Assembly (NCBI GenBank): GCA_964017155.1
Contig: OZ024858.1
Location: 20,420,657-20,484,656 of the forward strand
Length of the DNA stretch: 64,000 bases
Source: Oasisia sp. SBJ-2009
Lineage: Eukaryota; Annelida; Polychaeta; Sabellida; Siboglinidae
Direction of reading: 5' to 3'
Made by a program: the position numbers and the translations under genes. The notes beneath the pieces were generated by a model. The model did not search any database. It saw only the letters and a program-made list of their open reading frames with translations, and had not been told where the DNA came from. Every line of letters starts with the position of its first letter. The stretch's first letter is position 1. This document shows positions 1 through 12,900 of this stretch, piece by piece.

Positions 1-813
1 AAATTGTTTGGTTACCAAGTTGAATTAAATATACACTGTAGGCTAAAATAGTGTCCTGCTATTAAAATAATTTCTTAATCCTTTCTGTCAACCTGTTGCT
101 GGTTGCTATTGAATGGACTTGTCTGTACATTTTCTGCATAGTTTGAATATTTTCTGACACCTAGCGACCATTGTTGACAGTAAGCATTTATTGCCATGAT
201 GTCACCAAGTTGGTTGTTTTTGTGATACGCAAATGACTATGTCTGTGCAAGGTGCAACAAACAGACTTTATATCTGGCCCATTACTTGACAAGAGTATTA
301 AATATGGCCATTGGTATAAAATTACATTTCAGGCCATTTTTTAATTTCACCATTTTCCAATATACTGAAATACCATGCATGTATTCCCAGTACAAACTTT
401 ACATGACCATTGCCATGGCAACAATCATGCAAATTAGCCTATTTTCACAGGTCAAACAAACATAACCCAATTAATATAATCCAGACACTGTGGGGCTATG
501 TTGCATTTTCACCAAGATATGGCCCATAGTTCCTTTATGACCAGTGGCTATACTTAAGTCTACATATGCTAAGAAATAAAAAATGAATTTCTCTGTAGAC
601 CTATATGTACACAGTCCGAGAAATAAATGCTCGGTATAGGGGCTACGTGTCACTGTTTAGGTTCATAATATATTTTTTAAAGAGAGAAACAAAGTAAAGA
701 AAGTTAATAACACAGTAAAAGCTTGCTAGCTAGTCTGGATTCCTTTATCAGAAACTCTGCTTTGACTACACCAATTTCTGTGTTATTTCCGCAAATAACT
801 AAATGACACTTAC
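1..813. other. No recognisable feature
   Basis: AT-rich DNA with no convincing exon, repeat or element boundary. If the mini-exon gene continues downstream on the minus strand, this would be intron. Confidence 0.4.
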
Positions 814-833
814 CTTGCTAAGCAATGGTGATC
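814..833 (-). CDS. Candidate 20-nt exon of the mini-exon gene
   Basis: On the minus strand a strong donor (AAG|GTAAGTG) follows 20 nt that begin after a TTATAG acceptor. In phase 1 it reads without a stop (about GSPLLSK). Its length is not a multiple of three, so it would change the phase from 1 to 0, unlike all other exons here. It could be a penultimate exon or a chance match. It lies just downstream of the 1095-1118 exon in transcription order. Confidence 0.3.
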
Positions 834-858
834 CTATAACACGTAGAGATAACTGTTA

Positions 859-910
859 GTGTGTGTGTGTGCGCGTTTGTGCGTGTGCGTGCACACATGT
901 GTGCGTATGT

Positions 911-946
<36 letters not shown>

Positions 947-1060
947 TGCATTTATGTGTGTACGTGCGTGGTTGTGCGTGTGCGTGTGCGTGTGCGTGTG
1001 TGTGCGTGTGTGTACATTTGCGTGTGCGTGCATGCGTGCGTGCGCGTGTGCATTGATGTG
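859..1060. repeat. (GT)n microsatellite, imperfect
   Basis: Long GT tract with GC and GTGC interruptions. It makes Cys/Val-rich (plus) and His/Thr-rich (minus) spurious reading frames in several phases, none of which should be read as protein. Confidence 0.95.
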
Positions 1061-1094
1061 TGCATTACTATTCATTACAAATGTGTATACTCAC

Positions 1095-1118
1095 CAATAT
1101 TATGTCCAAATAGGCCAC
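1095..1118 (-). CDS. 24-nt mini-exon, divergent copy
   Basis: Minus strand: acceptor TTTGCAAG, a 24-nt exon, then donor GTGAGTATAC. In phase 1 it codes GGLFGHNI. It aligns with the 24-nt array exon (GGNVGGAA/P) in splice sites, length and flanks, but most internal residues differ. Keeping frame and splice sites despite that divergence argues for a functional exon. It is the most downstream well-supported exon in the window. Confidence 0.55.
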
Positions 1119-3439
1119 CTTGCAAACACGAAAAACATACTAATATTATTACCTGCTGAACTATGCCTATATCATGTCAGCTTGTCAGGGATAAGTAAAT
1201 AAAATAAAATAAATAAATAAACTTTTATAGTGCCAAGTCTAGTTAAAAACTATTCAGGGCGCTTTACATGTACATGTCCTTAAAAATAATTCCTTAAATG
1301 TATAACTAAAATTAACTCTACATTATAAAACTGCATATAGACAGAATAATAAAAACATAATAAATAAACAAATACAATATAGAAGGCTAAAAATCATAAA
1401 TCTGAAAGGTTATTTAAGAAGGTTGAAGTAACGTTCTCTTCGATGCATTCACAAATTGTCTATTATCATTGCATCAGTTAAAATACTGTATAAAATATAG
1501 TTAGCGTCTTTAAGGCACTCTTAAAAGCGTCCTCATTGTACAGTTCTTGTACTGAAAAAGGTAGTTGGTTCCAAAAGTAACTTTCTTTCGGACAAAAATA
1601 TATTGTTTTTTTTTAAACAATTGATCAGGACCAAGCAAACTTGAACTAATCAACTGCTATTTCAACTTTGGGAAAAGTGTTTTTGCGAGTTAATAGTGTG
1701 CCCTGTTTTCTATATGCAGGTGTATATTTGAGTGTACCTGGTTCAGAGCAAAGTACATTTACTTCGTTACTTTACTTTAAGTAGAAAAGTTTACTTTTCT
1801 TGAGTAATGAAGTACATTTTTTGGGAAGTACTTCTACTTGTAACGAAGTACAAATGTGTGTACTTTTTCTAAATGTAACAAAGTACTTAAATTTGCGAAG
1901 CTCCTAAAACGTTCCGCGAATGATCTATTTGTCACAAGCACGTGCGACACTGTTTGCTGTCAACATAGATTTATTTATAAATGTCAGAGAGGGAACAACA
2001 AATAGAAATAACAGATAAGCAGAGACAGGCATGTTAAATGTCCCAGACTGGCTGGATTACTTTTATTTCTTGATGAAGCCAGTGACATAATTGCAATCTG
2101 GGGTCTGGTGCTAAGCCTGAATTAGGTGTCAGTTAGACCACAGCCGGCTGCCCCTGGCTGTGACTGGGCCGCTTGGACAACAATGGCCAAGAGTTATTTA
2201 AGACCTTGCTTTGACCAGACAAGAACAAACAGCTGCCTTACTATCTTCTTGTGTCTTGCTTGTTATTGACACAGTTTGTTAACTTTACATGATCTTTGTG
2301 AATGGCACAATGCTAGATGTATATAGAAGGTTCCCCATTATCGCTCACCGCAAACCTGCCCATCTTTATAATCTGTATCTGTCTGTATTATAGATCAGTG
2401 TGTGTAACTGAGTGGAATCAGTTTTTATATATATATTTATATAAAGTCTTTTAAAATAAATGTTGAAATACACATTATGAAAGAAATGCTGTAACCACTG
2501 GCCTAGACCTCCTTCATCAAGTAACACAAACGAAACAATTCTTCACACGTCCAAAATTATAACAATTTTAAGAACCCTATAATAACATGTATATCTTCTA
2601 CCTATGAATACGATAGATTGTAATCAAACATGATGTAGGCTATTTACAGCCTGTATGCAATGCTGTTTGACTTTAATACTTATATTTCACACTGTTAAAA
2701 CATGTATTTATTATGCAGAGAACAAAATATTACTAAAAAATTATAAGTGCTTGATATATACGTTAATTATTCTGTGAATATTTTGTTTTATTCACAACAG
2801 TTGGCTGCATCGGCCATTTTTTTTTTATACAAGAGAAAAGTACTTTTGTGTTTATTTCAAGTACAATTTTTTACTTTTTACTTTTACTTCAAAGTACATT
2901 TTTCTAGAAGTACTTTTACTTGAGTAGCTTTTTCTAGAGTTACTTTTACTCAAGTACAAAATAAATGCACTTGATACAGCTCTGACCTGGTTGCACCACT
3001 GTGTTTGCATATCCGTGTTAACATGTCACATGTATGTGTGCATGTCTATGTGTTAAGTATTGATCTGATGTATGTGGCTGAGTGTCTGGTAGTGTGTGAA
3101 TCCGTGTCGATACAGACCTGTATTTATTTACATAAATTTAAATTATGCTCAGTATATGTGTACAAGTTTGTTGAAGAGCATGTGTGCAATCCGTTACATG
3201 AAGCATGTGATGTTGAGTTTCATGGACATGCTTTGTATCATATATCATCATAATACTTCAAACTTGACATTGTGTCTACTCACCCTGACCCCCACTGCCT
3301 AGGCTTCCTCCAACCGGGCCACTGGACTTGCCTGATAAACAAGAAAATTATATGTGTGGCTCAGTGTATTGTAGTTTGTGCATCCGTGTGTATGCACACC
3401 TATAATTATTTTCTTAAAATGATACGAGTATGTTCAAGT

Positions 3440-3488
<49 letters not shown>

Positions 3489-3575
3489 ACACACACACCA
3501 CACACACACCACACACACACCACACACACACCACACACACACCCACACACACCCACCCACACACACACACACCCA

Positions 3576-3620
<45 letters not shown>

Positions 3621-3840
3621 CACATATAAGTGTACACACACATATATAAATATATATATTATATATATATATATAATATTGGTGAGTATACCGAGTGAGG
3701 GTATGAGTTAGTAGACACGATTTAATGATTGAATTATTACAATTATACAACAAAGCATGTCTGTGAAACTCAACATCATGATTTAGACTCAAGATACTCA
3801 CACACATGCAAGTGCACTGGTGCCTATGTAGGAGGGCTTG

Positions 3841-3882
<42 letters not shown>

Positions 3883-3927
3883 CAAGGAGGGCTTGTATAC
3901 ATGTATATATTATACATGGAGGGTTTG

Positions 3928-3987
<60 letters not shown>

Positions 3988-6900
3988 CAAGCCCTCCTAC
4001 ATAGGCACCAGTGCACTTGCATGTGTGTGAGTATCATGAGTCTAAATCATGATGTTGAGTTTCACAGACATGCTTTGTTGTATAATTGTAATAATTCAAT
4101 CATTAAATCGTGTCTACTCACTCATACCCTTACTCGGTGAGCGTCCTCCACCCATGCCATTACATGAAACATATGACGTTGAGTTTCACGGACATGCTTT
4201 GTATCATTTATCATTGTAATACTTCAAACTTTATATTGTGTCTACTCACCCAGATCCCCAAACATCCCTGGGCTTCCTCCACCCTTGACACTGGATTTGC
4301 CTGTCAAACAAATGACATTAATATATCAGCTGCTGAACTATGTTTATTGCAGGTCAGCTTGATATCACTTCTATCCAATTCATTTTAATATCCTTAAAAA
4401 GGATTGTCATCGTACAACTCATGATCGCATCTAAAATATGTAAAAACAAGATTCTCACAAAATACAAATGAAAAGCAAAATATAACCACACAAAAACCAA
4501 ACCCGTTGGCAACAATATCACTTATTTAACATTCTAATTGCCACAGACACAAAACTCCTGTTGTAGCGAGCCATTTTGCATTTTATACAACGATATCCCC
4601 TTCGAAATGGAAGAAGCTTTCTTCAAGACTGCATGACCGATCATTTGGGACAGGATTGGTGTAGGTAAACCAATGATCTTGGCAGTAACGTGTGATATTT
4701 TTAGAAGCCTGGTACAGTTACTCATGGAGAGAGCAGGATAGTAACAATTACTGCAATACATTATGAGAGGCTCAATGATGCTATTGTAGAGACATAGAAG
4801 TTTTGGATCAATGTTGAAAGCTTGCAACTTTCGAAGAACGTGAAGTCGCTGTTGAGACTTGTTTTGCATGGCTGTAACATGCTCTGTAAACGGCAATTTT
4901 GTATCTAACACAATACCAAGGTACATGAATGAATTGACATGTTCTACAGATTCACCAGTTGGGTTCACAATAGGACTAATAACAGTTCTATTACAATGGA
5001 AGTCAATGCATATTTCTTTTGTTTTGGAAACATTGAGATGCAGAAAGTTGGTACTGCACCAACTGGATAAATGTACCACTGAAAAAACATATGATTGGTA
5101 TGAGACAAAATCACTCAAGAGCGAGCTTGGCTGTATCATCAGATAACCTCACAAACATGTAGACGGATCAACACTCCCACTGTCATTAGTATAAAAGTGG
5201 ACTCAGAACACAACCCTGAGGCACTCCTGTGTAGCTAACAAGAACTGGTGACATTGTGTCACCCACTCGAACACACTGCGGGCGATTGCTTAAGAAATAG
5301 AGAACCCAGTGAACAAGTGAGCCTGAAACTTCCAGTTTCTGTAATTTATCAATCATGCCATGCCTCTGTAAGGAATTAAATGCTGAAAAGAAATCGATAA
5401 ATAATATTCGAGCATACCGGGTACTTACCAGCTGTGTCCATGTGTTTTCTCCCCGTGTCACCAGGCGTGTCTGACAAATAAGAAAGTTACACTAATGTCA
5501 TCTGCTGCCAAACAATGCTTACTGTACGTAGTACCCGTAATGGACAAGTATATTATAACAGACACTATTTTTGCAATACAAATTCATATTTTCTAAAAAA
5601 ATTGCAGTAAGACTGAAATATCTGACACTTTGACAACAGCTCGTGACAAAACATGGACATATCACACATATCAACTGAAAAGGCTTTAAGGCTGATCACC
5701 AGGACAGGACATAGTCAGAGCCAACATATTCAGTGACGGCAGACATAGAATGAAGCCACACATTGAATGAAGACACACATACAGTGAGGAATATGTATGT
5801 GCATGTGTGTGTATATGTACTCAAGTGTGCAATACAAATCATTGCAGATGTGTATACTCATGCGAAGCACCTTCAATCATGACACTTTACAAAGAAAATT
5901 ACTTTCATGTCATTCTCTCCTAAAGTATGTCTATGTTATGATAGCATGTTCTACATCCATGTGTATATTTGAGTATATCTAGGTGCATCTTTGTGTGTGT
6001 GTGCATATCTGTGTCGACATGATGACATGTATACATGTGTGTATGTACATGTGTGTAGCTGTGCAATGGGTACTTTTTGACATGCGCATGTGCTTATTTG
6101 CATATGAGCACGTTTATGCGATATGTATTGGTGTGTGTGGCTGAGTTTATGGTAGTGTGTGCATCTGTGTCTATGCAGACCTGTATTTATTTTCATAAAT
6201 TATACAACTATGTTCCAGATGTGTGCTATGTTACAGTCATCACAAATGTGTATACTCACCCGGAGCACCTCCAACATTGCCACCTTACAAAAAAGAAAAT
6301 TACATTAATATCATAACCTTCTATAGCATGTCTATGTTAAGACAGCTTGTTCTGCACCGATGTGTATATTTCAGTGTATCTGAGTGTACCACCGTATGTG
6401 CACATCTGTGTTGATATGATGACATACATACATGTGCATGTTTTTGTTGTATGCATGTGTTCATTTGAATGTGTGCCTGTTTATGCGTTATGTATTGACA
6501 TATGTGGCTCAGTGTATTGTAGTTTGTGCACCCGTATCTAAGCAGACCTATAATAATTTTCTTAAAATTATACGAGTATGTTCAAGTGCATGTATATATT
6601 ATATAAGCCCTCCTACATATGCACCGGTGCACTTGCATGTGTGTGAGTATCGTGATGCATGTCAGCCTAAATCATGATCATACTTTGTATCATATATCAT
6701 CATAATAACTCAAACCTGACATTGTGTCTACTCACCCACCACAGTCCCACTCCCTGTCCCTTCGCTTCCTGCACCCGGGCCTGGGGGGAAGCCTGACAAA
6801 CAAATTACATTAATATATCAGCTGCTGAACTATGTTTAGTGCAGGTCAGTTAGATTTCAATTCTATCCAATTCACTTTAATATCCTTAAAAAGGATAGTC

Positions 6901-9900
6901 ATCATACAACTCATGAACGCACCTAAAATATGTAAAAAAAAACGATTGTCACAAAATACAAATGAAATGCAAAATGTAAGCACACAAAAAGCAAACCCGT
7001 TGGCATCAATATCACTTATTTAACATTCTGATTGCCACAGTCACAACACTCCTGCTGTAACGAGCCATTTTGCATTTTATGCAACAATATCTCCTTCGAG
7101 ATGGAAGAAGCTTTCTTCAAGATTGCATGACCGATCATTTGGGACAGCATTGGTGTAGGCAAACCAATGATCTTGGTAGCAACGTGTGAGAATTTTAGAA
7201 GCCTGGTACGGTTACTTGTGGAAAGAGCAGGATAGTAACAATTACTGCAATATATTATGAGAGGTTTAATGATGCTACTGTAGAAAAGTAGAAGTTTTGG
7301 GTCAACGTTGAAAGCTCGCAACTTTCAAAGAACGTGCAGTCGCTGTTGAGACTTCTTTTGCATAGCTGTAGCATGCTCTGTAAACGACAATTTTGTATCT
7401 AACACAACACCAAGGTACATAATAGGACTAATGACAGTTCTATTATAACGGAAGTCAATACACATTTCTTTTCTTTTGGAAACATTGAGATGCAGAAAGT
7501 TGGAACTGCACCAACTGGATAAATGTACCACTGAAAAAACGTGATTGGTATGAGACCAAATCACTCAAAAGAGCGAGCTTGGCTGTATCATCAGAAAACC
7601 TCACAACCATGTAGACGGGTCAACACTCCAACAGCCATTAGTATACAAAGTGTATAAAAGTGGACTCAGAACACAACCCTGAGGCACTCCTGTGTAGCTA
7701 ACAAGAACTGGTGACATTGTGTCACCCACTCGAACATACTGCGGGCGATTGCTTAAGAAATAGAGAACCCAGTGAAAAAGTGAGCCTGAAACTTCCAGTT
7801 TCTGTAATTTGTCAATCATGACATGTCTCTGTAAGGTATTAAATGCTGAAATGAAATCGATAAATAAGATTTGAGCATAGTTGCCAGCTGTTTCCATGTC
7901 TTTTCCACCCATGCCACCATGCGTGGCTGACAAACAAGAAAGTTACACTAATGTCGTCTGCTGCCAAACAATGCTTAATCTATGTAGTATCCCTACTGAC
8001 CAAAGAAAGTTATAACAGACAATACTTTTATAATATAAATTCACTACTTGTAATATTTTCGGTAAATTGCAGTAAAAGACTGAAATATATGAAACTTTGA
8101 CAACAGCTCGTGACAAAACATGGACATATCACACATATCAACTGAAAAGGCTGTAAGGCTGATCATCAGGACAGGACATAGTCAGAGCCGACATATTCGG
8201 TGACGGCAGACATAGAATGAAGGCACACATTGAATGAAGGCACACATAGAGTGAGGAATATGTACGTGCATGTGTGTGTGTGTATATGTACTCAAGTGTG
8301 CAATACAAATCATTGCAGATGTGTATACTCATGCGAAGCACCTTCAATCATGACACTTTACAAAGAAAATTACTTTCATGTCATTCTCTCCTAAAGTATG
8401 TCTATGTTATGATAGCATGTTCTACATCCATGTGTATATTTGAGTATATCTAGGTGCATCTTTGTGTGTGTGTGTGTGTGCATATCTGTGTCGACATGAT
8501 GACATGTATACATGTGTGTATGTACATGTGTGTAGCTGTGCAATGGGTACTTTTTGACATGCGCATGTGCTTATTTGCATATGAGCACGTTTATGCGATA
8601 TGTATTGGTGTGTGTGGCTGAGTTTATGGTAGTGTGTGCATCTGCGTCTATGCAGACCTGTATTTATTTTCATAAATTATACGACTATGTTCCAGATGTG
8701 TGCTATGTTACAGTCATCACAAATGTGTATACTCACCCGCAGCACCTCCAACATTGCCACCTTACAAAAAAGAAAATTACATTAATATCATAACCTTCTA
8801 TAGCATGTCTATGTTAAGACAGCTTGTTCTGCACCGATGTGTATATTTCAGTGTATCTGAGTGTACCACTGTATGTGCACATCTGTGTTGATATGATGAA
8901 ATACATACATGTGCATGTTTTTGTTGTATGCATGTGCTCATTTGAATGTGTGCCTGTTTATGCGTTATGTATTGACATATGTGGCTCAGTGTATTGTAGT
9001 TTGTGCATCCGTATCTATGCAGACCTATAATAATTTTCTTAAAATTATACGAGTATGTTCAAGTGCATGTATATATTATATAAGCCCTCCTACATATGCA
9101 CCGGTGCACTTGCATGTGTGTGAGTATCGTGATGCATGTCAGCCTAAATCATGATCATACTTTGTATCATATATCATCATAATAACTCAAACCTGACATT
9201 GTGTCTACTCACCCACCACAGTCCCACTCCCTGTCCCTTCGCTTCCTGCACCCGGGCCTGGGGGGAAGCCTGACAAACAAATTACATTAATATATCAGCT
9301 GCTGAACTATGTTTAGTGCAGGTCAGTTAGATTTCAATTCTATCCAATTCACTTTAATATCCTTAAAAAGGATAGTCATCATACAACTCATGAACGCACC
9401 TAAAATATGTAAAAAAAACGATTGTCACAAAATACAAATGAAATGCAAAATGTAAGCACACAAAAAGCAAACCCGTTGGCATCAATATCACTTATTTAAC
9501 ATTCTGATTGCCACAGTCACAACACTCCTGCTGTAACGAGCCATTTTGCATTTTATGCAACGATATCTCCTTCGAGATGGAAGAAGCTTTCTTCAAGACT
9601 GCATGACCGATCATTTGGGACAGCATTGGTGTAGGCAAACCAATGATCTTGGTAGCAACGTGTGAGAATTTTAGAAGCCTGGTACGGTTACTCGTGGAAA
9701 GAGCAGGATAGTAACAATTACTGCAATATATTACGAGAGGTTTAATGATGCTACTGTAGAGAAGTAGAAGTTTTGGGTCAACGTTGAAAGCTCGCAACTT
9801 TCAAAGAACGTGCAGTCGCTGTTGAGACTTCTTTTGCATAGAGCTCTGTAACATGCTCTGTAAACGACAATTTTGTATCTAACACAACACCAAGGTACAT

Positions 9901-12900
9901 AATAGGACTAATGACAGTTCTATTACAACGGAAGTCAATACACATTTCTTTTCTTTTGGAAACATTGAGATGCAGAAAGTTGGAACTGCACCAACTGGAT
10001 AAATGTACCACTGAAAAAACGTGATTGGTATGAGACCAAATCACTCAAAAGAGCGAGCTTGGCTGTATCATCAGAAAACCTCACAACCATGTAGACGGGT
10101 CAACACTCCAACAGCCATTGGTATACAAAGTGTATAAAAGTGGACTCAAAACACAACCCTGAGGCACTCCTGTGTAGCTAACAAGAACTGGTGACATTGC
10201 GTCACCCACTCGAACACACTGCGGGGGATTGCTTAAGAAATAGAGAACCCAGTGAACAAGTGAGCCTGAAACTTCCATTTTCTGTAATTTGTCAATCATG
10301 ACATGTCTCTGTAAGGTATTAAATGCTTAAATGAAATCGATAAATAAGATTTGAGCATAGTTGCCAGCTGTTTCCTTGTCTTTTCCACCCATGCCACCAT
10401 GCGTGGCTGACAAACAAGAAAGTTACACTAATGTCGTCTGCTGCCAAACAATGCTTAATCTATGTAGTATCCCTACTGACCAAAGAAAGTTATAACAGAC
10501 AATAGTTTTACAATATAAATTCACTACTTTTAATATTTTCGGTAAATTGCAGTAAAAGACTGAAATATATGAAACTTTGACAACAGCTCGTGACAAAACA
10601 TGGACATATCACACATATCAACTGAAAAGGCTGTAAGGCTGATCATCAGGACAGGACATAGTCAGAGCCGACATATTCGGTGACGGCAGACATAGAATGA
10701 AGGCACACATTGAATGAAGGCACACATAGAGTGAGGAATATGTACGTGCATGTGTGTGTGTGTATATGTACTCAAGTGTGCAATACAAATCATTGCAGAT
10801 GTGTATACTCATGCGAAGCACCTTCAATCATGACACTTTACAAACAAGAAAATTACTTTCATGTCATTCTCTCCTAAAGTATGTCTATGTTATGATAGCA
10901 TGTTCTACATCCATGTGTATATTTGAGTATATCTAGGTGCATCTTTGTGTGTGTGTGCATATCTGTGTCGACATGATGACATGTATACATGTGTGTATGT
11001 ACATGTGTGTAGCTGTGCAATGGGTACTTTTTGACATGCGCATGTGCTTATTTGCATATGAGCACGTTTATGCGATATGTATTGGTGTGTGTGGCTGAGT
11101 TTATGGTAGTGTGTGCATCTGTGTCTATGCAGACCTGTATTTATTTTCATAAATTATACGACTATGTTCCAGATGTGTGCTATGTTACAGTCATCACAAA
11201 TGTGTATACTCACCCGCAGCACCTCCAACATTGCCACCTTACAAAAAAGAAAATTACATTAATATCATAACCTTCTATAGCATGTCTATGTTAAGACAGC
11301 TTGTTCTGCACCGATGTGTATATTTCAGTGTATCTGAGTGTACCACTGTATGTGCACATCTGTGTTGATATGATGACATACATACATGTGCATGTTTTTG
11401 TTGTATGCATGTGCTCATTTGAATGTGTGCCTGTTTATGCGTTATGTATTGACATATGTGGCTCAGTGTATTGTAGTTTGTGCATCCGTATCTATGCAGA
11501 CCTATAATAATTTTCTTAAAATTATACGAGTATGTTCAAGTGCATGTATATATTATATAAGCCCTCCTACATATGCACCGGTGCACTTGCATGTGTGTGA
11601 GAATCGTGATGCATGTCAGCCTAAATCATGATCATACTTTGTATCATATATCATCATAATAACTCAAACCTGACATTGTGTCTACTCACCCACCACAGTC
11701 CCACTCCCTGTCCCTTCGCTTCCTGCATCCGGGCCTGGGGGGAAGCCTGACAAACAAATTACATTAATATATCAGCTGCTGAACTATGTTTAGTGCAGGT
11801 CAGTTAGATTTCAATTCTATCCAATTCACTTTAATATCCTTAAAAAGGATAGTCATCATACAACTCATGAACGCACCTAAAATATGTAAAAAAAACCATT
11901 GTCACAAAATACAAATGAAATGCAAAATGTAAGCACACAAAAAGCAAACCCGTTGGCATCAATATCACTTATTTAACATTCTGATTGCCACAGTCACAAC
12001 ACTCCTGCTGTAACGAGCCATTTTGCATTTTATGCAACGATATCTCCTTCGAGATGGAAGAAGCTTTCTTCAAGACTGCATGACCGATCATTTGGGACAG
12101 CATTGGTGTAGGCAAACCAATGATCTTGGTAGCAACGTGTGAGAATTTTAGAAGCCTGGTACGGTTACTCGTGGAAAGAGCAGGATAGTAACAATTACTG
12201 CAATATATTACGAGAGGTTTAATGATGCTACTGTAGAGAAGTAGAAGTTTTGGGTCAACGTTGAAAGCTCGCAACTTTCAAAGAACGTGCAGTCGCTGTT
12301 GAGACTTCTTTTGCATAGAGCTCTGTAACATGCTCTGTAAACGACAATTTTGTATCTAACACAACACCAAGGTACATAATAGGACTAATGACAGTTCTAT
12401 TACAACGGAAGTCAATACACATTTCTTTTCTTTTGGAAACATTGAGATGCAGAAAGTTGGAACTGCACCAACTGGATAAATGTACCACTGAAAAAACGTG
12501 ATTGGTATGAGACCAAATCACTCAAAAGAGCGAGCTTGGCTGTATCATCAGAAAACCTCACAACCATGTAGACGGGTCAACACTCCAACAGCCATTGGTA
12601 TACAAAGTGTATAAAAGTGGACTCAAAACACAACCCTGAGGCACTCCTGTGTAGCTAACAAGAACTGGTGACATTGCGTCACCCACTCGAACACACTGCG
12701 GGGGATTGCTTAAGAAATAGAGAACCCAGTGAACAAGTGAGCCTGAAACTTCCATTTTCTGTAATTTGTCAATCATGACATGTCTCTGTAAGGTATTAAA
12801 TGCTTAAATGAAATCGATAAATAAGATTTGAGCATAGTTGCCAGCTGTTTCCTTGTCTTTTCCACCCATGCCACCATGCGTGGCTGACAAACAAGAAAGT

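Larger units (their letters stand above)
4140..5950 (-). repeat. Unit 0: divergent, partial array unit
   Basis: The order matches later units (57-nt-type exon, RT fragment, 42-nt exon, decayed 25-nt module) but with many substitutions and small indels. It carries 4250-4300 and 5429-5470 with intact splice sites and a better-preserved RT. It is probably the oldest visible unit containing the LINE insertion. Confidence 0.75.
5951..8421 (-). repeat. Array unit 1 (edge unit)
   Basis: Exons 6260-6283 and 6736-6792; decayed 42-nt exon 7885-7926; RT 7016-7884. Distinctive states shared with unit 14 but not the core: GCTGAAATG rather than GCTTAAATG in the RT start, and no TELYAKE-causing insertion near 7365. 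The 24-nt exon codes GGNVGGAP rather than GGNVGGAA. Confidence 0.95.

Noticed and set aside
859..1060. Cys/Val- and His/Thr-rich open frames over GT repeats (also 3406-3711)
   Set aside because: They exist in several frames at once and follow directly from dinucleotide repetition.
3798..4140. Tyr/Ile-repeat frames (YIYIYI)
   Set aside because: Products of the (AT)n core of the inverted repeat, open on both strands.
5951..6196. Recurrent 60-80-codon frames in every array unit (His/Thr- or Cys/Val-rich, both strands)
   Set aside because: They overlap on opposite strands, are dominated by GT-rich intron sequence and lack family motifs. Their repetition only reflects the 2.48-kb unit.
8337..8361. 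25-nt module as a further functional exon (one per unit, also about 53407-53430)
   Set aside because: It aligns with the 24-nt exon, but the donor GT has become AT and phase 1 contains a stop, so I treat it as a dead exon copy.
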